61,137 nucleotides of DNA from Phoronis australis (Eukaryota; Phoronida; Phoronidae). Each line of letters starts with the position of its first letter. The first letter of the stretch is position 1. The position numbers and the translations under genes are program-made. Shown here piece by piece: positions 60,143-61,137 of this stretch. Where the stretch lies: positions 149,375-210,511 of the forward strand of contig NMRA01000192.1 in the NCBI GenBank assembly GCA_002633005.1, given 5' to 3'. The notes under the pieces were generated by a model that did not search any database, was not told the DNA's origin, and worked only from the letters and a program-made list of their open reading frames with translations.

Positions 60143-61137
60143 TGTTGCAGTTTCCGATTATAATATAACACTGTTTTATGAGTTTATTTCAACTTCTAGC
60201 GATCTTTACATCGTATACCTGACGTGACTAATATTAGTAATAGTATGATCTTTGCACATCCCGTTCTTGTGTCGTTGCGTGTATTTAGCTTGAGTGTTTT
60301 GGTTTGGAAATCTCTCTAACCATGAAGTATACTGGCTGGCTATGTATGTTCGTATATCTAGGATTATGCTATGTTCAAGCTGGATATTGTAGTCGACACT
60401 TTTGTCTTTGTAAACCGCCGCTAACTCCACTTGAACTTCTTACGCTACAGCGATGTTAGTACGAAGTTTTAGTTAGAGTGCCACAGCCCTGCCACTGACT
60501 GACCGACGATTTTTTGTTGAGAAATTGTTACACATTAGCATTATTACTGTGGCTGCGCTATCCTAATCCCTTGTGGCCGGCCTGCCCATTGTTTTCTTGG
60601 AAAACCTGAAAGGGCATGGGCGGCGCAGCACTGAAAGAAATGGGGGGCTAAAGCCCCCTCAGCCCCCCTGTAGTGCACCTCTTATACGCCATGTAAATCG
60701 CTAAAAAAGTCTGGAAACTTGGAATAGAATAGGATCTGCCACTCTGTTTTAGGTAAGCACTACACAACGCACACCAATTGTGAACTACGCATATGCTATT
60801 GGTGGCCTTGCACTCGTGAATACCGACCCTTTATAAAGTTTGCTTTTGACTTGTTTGACCTAGGAGTGACTATTATTTTTCTGTACCTAGTTGGATACTT
60901 CGTTGAAATTTGCAGACCAGTTTTAGGAAAAACTTTGTGCATGGTGTCCAAATAATACAGATATATTACTTTAATGTTTATGTGTGTTGATTTCTTTGTT
61001 TCGGAGCATTATCGGTGTGTCCCTGCTCTAGCTATAGTATCAATAGAAGTTTAGATTTAAATTTTTCTGAAGTTTTACAGATTTTCAATTTTAGATCGTA
61101 GATGAATCTGTGATTCTTTGGGGTCATTTTAGATTGT
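60143..61137. other. Intergenic with one GC-rich MITE-like repeat
   Basis: About 60611-60700 carries GGGCGGCGCAGCACTGAAAG and GGGGGGCTAAAGCCCCCTC, related to 50360-50515. Nothing else was recognised. Confidence 0.45.

Overview
The window is nuclear DNA from an invertebrate animal. It is AT-rich, with spliced genes, long intergenic stretches, tRNA-derived SINE-like sequences, non-LTR and Ty3/Gypsy reverse-transcriptase fragments, DNA-transposon relics and very large inverted repeats. I cannot fix the phylum. GRL101-type receptors and METTL27-like methyltransferases both occur widely in invertebrates. Assembly gaps lie at 29719-30273 and 49830-50112, and there are five isolated single-N joins. 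At three of these joins similar sequence lies on both sides or nearby, so some local duplications may be unmerged contig ends.

Only two protein genes look well preserved. The first is a two-exon gene on the minus strand (21495 to 15217) for a giant GRL101/LGR-type receptor. Its parts are a signal peptide, CUB-like modules, two C-type-lectin-like domains, LDL-receptor class A repeats, leucine-rich repeats, a cysteine hinge and a rhodopsin-family seven-helix domain. The reading frame is intact through 1,941 codons except for one in-frame UGA immediately after transmembrane helix 1. The second is a single-exon METTL27-like SAM-dependent methyltransferase on the minus strand (51846 to 51202).

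Layout: 330-2205 is a decayed tandem copy of the receptor gene, including its 5' flank. 4577-12990 is dominated by two adjacent foldback (large palindrome) elements with a nested hAT-like MITE and SINE heads. 14497-14612 is a strong hairpin. 15180-21845 is the receptor gene and its flank. 22444-28830 holds a Gypsy fragment, two near-identical defective non-LTR RT copies and a broken THAP domain. 28864-29718 is a hAT-like/tRNA-like composite with a second copy at 49097 inside a 21-bp minisatellite. 30470-32290 is a third foldback. 33040-35125 is a repeat present three times, two of the copies forming another palindrome. 36597-38293 is a repeat fragment abutting a TIR transposon that may carry a small first exon. 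38294-51201 is mainly intergenic with dispersed repeats. After the methyltransferase the sequence is mostly featureless up to a broken THAP-domain gene at 59600-60139.

The two genes show no functional link. The main biological interest is the receptor (architecture, intron-poor structure, UGA, dead neighbour copy) and the density of large palindromes. All homology calls were made by reading motifs by eye; no database search was possible.
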